Below are positions 5,592-7,050 of a stretch of 7,050 nucleotides of DNA, in pieces; position 1 is the stretch's first letter; every line of letters begins with the position of its first letter. Source of the DNA: Thermoanaerobacteraceae bacterium (GTDB lineage Bacteria; Bacillota; Desulfotomaculia; Desulfotomaculales; Ammonificaceae); assembly GCA_030016455.1 (NCBI GenBank), contig JASEJH010000076.1, positions 1 to 7,050 of the forward strand. Direction: 5' to 3'. The notes below the pieces were generated by a model. That model was not told the DNA's origin and made no database searches. It saw only the letters and a list, made by a program, of their open reading frames with translations. Position numbers and translations under genes: made by a program.

Positions 5592-6788
5592 ATGTTCAGG
5601 CGGAGTTTTCTTTTGGTATTAGTTGCCTTGCTGGCGGTGGCGGTTTTTGCCGCCGGTTGCAAGAAGTCTAAACCGGCCGCCGGACCGGAGCCGGCCGGGG
5701 AAACAGCTAAAGAGACGTACAAGATCGGTGCCGTTGTTGATATCAGCGGTCCCGCCGCCTCGCTCGGCGAGCCGGAAAGAGACACCCTGGAGATGCTCGA
5801 AGAAGAGCTGAACGCGAAGGGGGGCATTGACGGGCACCCCATTGACCTCGTTATCCTGGACAATAAGAGCAACGAGACCGAAGCGGTGCTGGCCGCCAAA
5901 CGGTTGATCGAGCAGGAGAAGGTTCTGGCCGTCATCGGTTGCAGCCAGAGCAGTACCTCGCTGGCGATGGTGGATACCGTCACCAAGAGCAAGGTGCCGA
6001 TGATTTCGATGGCCGCCTCGGCCAAGATCGTCACCCCTGTGGAAGAGCGCCGGTGGGTGTTCAAAACCGCGCAGAGTGACATCGTCGTGGCGAACAAGAT
6101 CGCCAGGTACCTCGTCAAGAAGGGCCTGAAGAACGTCGCCTTCCTTTCGGTGAACAACGCCTTCGGCGACTCCGGCCTGCAGAATTTTGAGGCGGCCGCC
6201 AGCGAGAACGGAATCAATATCGTGCTCAAGGAAAAGTTCGAAGCCACGGACACCGACATGACGGCGCAACTCGCCAAGGTCAAGGCCTCGAAAGCACAAG
6301 CCACCGTCGTCTGGGCGATTCCTCCTGCAGCCTCGATTGTCACCAAGAACTTCCGGGACCTCGGCATCAACATGCCGCTCGTGCACACCCACGGTATCGG
6401 TAACAAGCAATTTCTCGAACTTGCCGGAAACGCGGCCAACGGCGTTGTAGCGCCGCTCGGCAAGCTCCTGGTCGCCGAGCAACTGCCCGATAGCGACCCG
6501 CAGAAGCAAGTACTGCTCGACTACATCAACGACTACCAGCAAAAGTACAACGCCCGCCCGAGCACCTTCGGCGGCCATGCTCACGACGCCTTCAACCTCG
6601 TAGTCAAGGCGATCGAACAGGCCGGCCCCGACCGGGCAAAGATCCGGGATGCACTGGAGCAGATTACCGGTTATGCCGGAATCAGCGGCGTGTTCAACCT
6701 TTCGCCCGAGGACCACAACGGCCTGGGTGAAGACTCAATGGTCCTGGTCGAGATCAAGGACGGCAAGTGGCAACTGTTGGAGTTGTAG
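5592..6788 (+). CDS. ABC transporter substrate-binding lipoprotein, branched-chain amino acid (LivJ/LivK) type
   Basis: This 398-residue extracytoplasmic solute receptor has a lipoprotein signal: MFRRSFLLV, a hydrophobic core and the lipobox AAGC with Cys23 as the lipidation site, then a Lys/Pro/Ala linker (24-41). The mature Leu/Ile/Val-binding fold (periplasmic-binding family Peripla_BP_6) starts at YKIGAVVDISGPAASLGE (43-60), with the binding-loop segment IGCSQSSTS (115-123) and MISMAASA in the usual places. The family also carries receptors for amides, urea and aromatic acids, so the ligand is not determined. The ATG at 5592 follows GGAGGAGGG (5573-5581). The permease gene follows after 12 nt, so the two form an operon; ATP-binding subunits would be expected beyond the right edge. 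Confidence 0.93.
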   Translation: MFRRSFLLVLVALLAVAVFAAGCKKSKPAAGPEPAGETAKETYKIGAVVDISGPAASLGEPERDTLEMLEEELNAKGGIDGHPIDLVILDNKSNETEAVLAAKRLIEQEKVLAVIGCSQSSTSLAMVDTVTKSKVPMISMAASAKIVTPVEERRWVFKTAQSDIVVANKIARYLVKKGLKNVAFLSVNNAFGDSGLQNFEAAASENGINIVLKEKFEATDTDMTAQLAKVKASKAQATVVWAIPPAASIVTKNFRDLGINMPLVHTHGIGNKQFLELAGNAANGVVAPLGKLLVAEQLPDSDPQKQVLLDYINDYQQKYNARPSTFGGHAHDAFNLVVKAIEQAGPDRAKIRDALEQITGYAGISGVFNLSPEDHNGLGEDSMVLVEIKDGKWQLLEL

Positions 6789-6800
6789 GAGGAGTATTAG

Positions 6801-7050
6801 TTGGGCACCGAAAGCCAGTACCTGCAATATCTTCTGACCGGACTTACCTTAGGTAGCATCTACGCCCTGATCGCATTGGCGCTCGTGGTAACTTTCAACA
6901 TCACCGGCATTTTCAACCTGGCCATCGGGGAGTTTGTTACCATCGGCGCCCTGACCGCCGTGAGCCTGCGGGAAATCGGTTGCCCTAACCTTCCCGCTTA
7001 CTTGCTGGCGGTAATGCTGGCCGGCTGCACCGGTGCCCTGATGGAGCGCA
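6801..7050 (+). CDS. livH: LivH-type ABC transporter permease, N-terminal part (cut by right edge)
   Basis: From TTG at 6801 the frame is open for 83 codons to the edge. It encodes hydrophobic helices with GLTLGSIYALIALALVVTF (13-31) and ITGIFNLAIGEFVTIGA (33-49), the standard opening of LivH-family permeases, whose usual text is GxxYALIALG followed by INFAHGE. Here the HGE glutamate is kept but Ala-Ile replaces Ala-His. The protein forms half of the membrane channel of a branched-chain-amino-acid-type importer. The start is supported by AGGAGGAG (6787-6794) 6 nt upstream, which overlaps the stop of the binding-protein gene and points to coupled expression. Confidence 0.92.
   Translation, partial: MGTESQYLQYLLTGLTLGSIYALIALALVVTFNITGIFNLAIGEFVTIGALTAVSLREIGCPNLPAYLLAVMLAGCTGALMER

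Overview
The window looks like chromosome from a GC-rich, Gram-positive, sulfate- or sulfite-reducing anaerobe of the Desulfotomaculum/Pelotomaculum (Peptococcaceae) kind. The main evidence is the N-terminal part of a dissimilatory sulfite reductase alpha subunit (dsrA). Strong AGGAGG-type ribosome binding sites, TTG/GTG starts and an ispE-gntR-nucleotidyltransferase cluster fit the same group. The genus is inferred and cannot be fixed from this sequence.

Layout. (1) Positions 1-512, minus strand: 5' part of dsrA, running off the left edge. A good sigma-A-type promoter at 760-789 would give it a leader of about 240 nt holding nested inverted repeats and a possible upstream ORF. (2) Positions 513-1198 hold no convincing gene. 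(3) Positions 1199-1408, minus: a 69-residue winged-helix protein resembling DsrD, the small DsrAB-associated protein, here upstream of dsrA rather than after dsrB. A 17-bp palindrome lies just upstream of it. (4) Positions 1496-3829, minus: a tight operon of ispE (MEP isoprenoid pathway kinase), a GntR/FCD regulator and a MobA-like nucleotidyltransferase, joined by 17-nt and 4-nt overlaps. (5) Positions 3830-4105: a divergent intergenic region with three nearly abutting stem-loops. (6) Positions 4106-4798, plus: a ZIP-family metal transporter with an ambiguous start. It meets a YdcZ/DUF606 membrane protein (4799-5242, minus) stop to stop, with no base between them. (7) Positions 5592-7050, plus: a branched-chain-amino-acid-type ABC uptake operon, with a lipoprotein binding protein followed by a LivH-type permease cut by the right edge.

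How they fit together. dsrA and the DsrD-like gene belong to sulfite reduction, the terminal energy step. The ispE operon is housekeeping with an unexplained regulator and sugar/cofactor-type transferase. The right half is transport (metal ion, an unknown DMT-type substrate, amino or carboxylic acids). No mobile element, CRISPR array, tRNA or rRNA was seen. The most unusual material is noncoding: the dsrA leader, the DsrD-like gene's upstream palindrome and the structured ispE/ZIP intergenic region.
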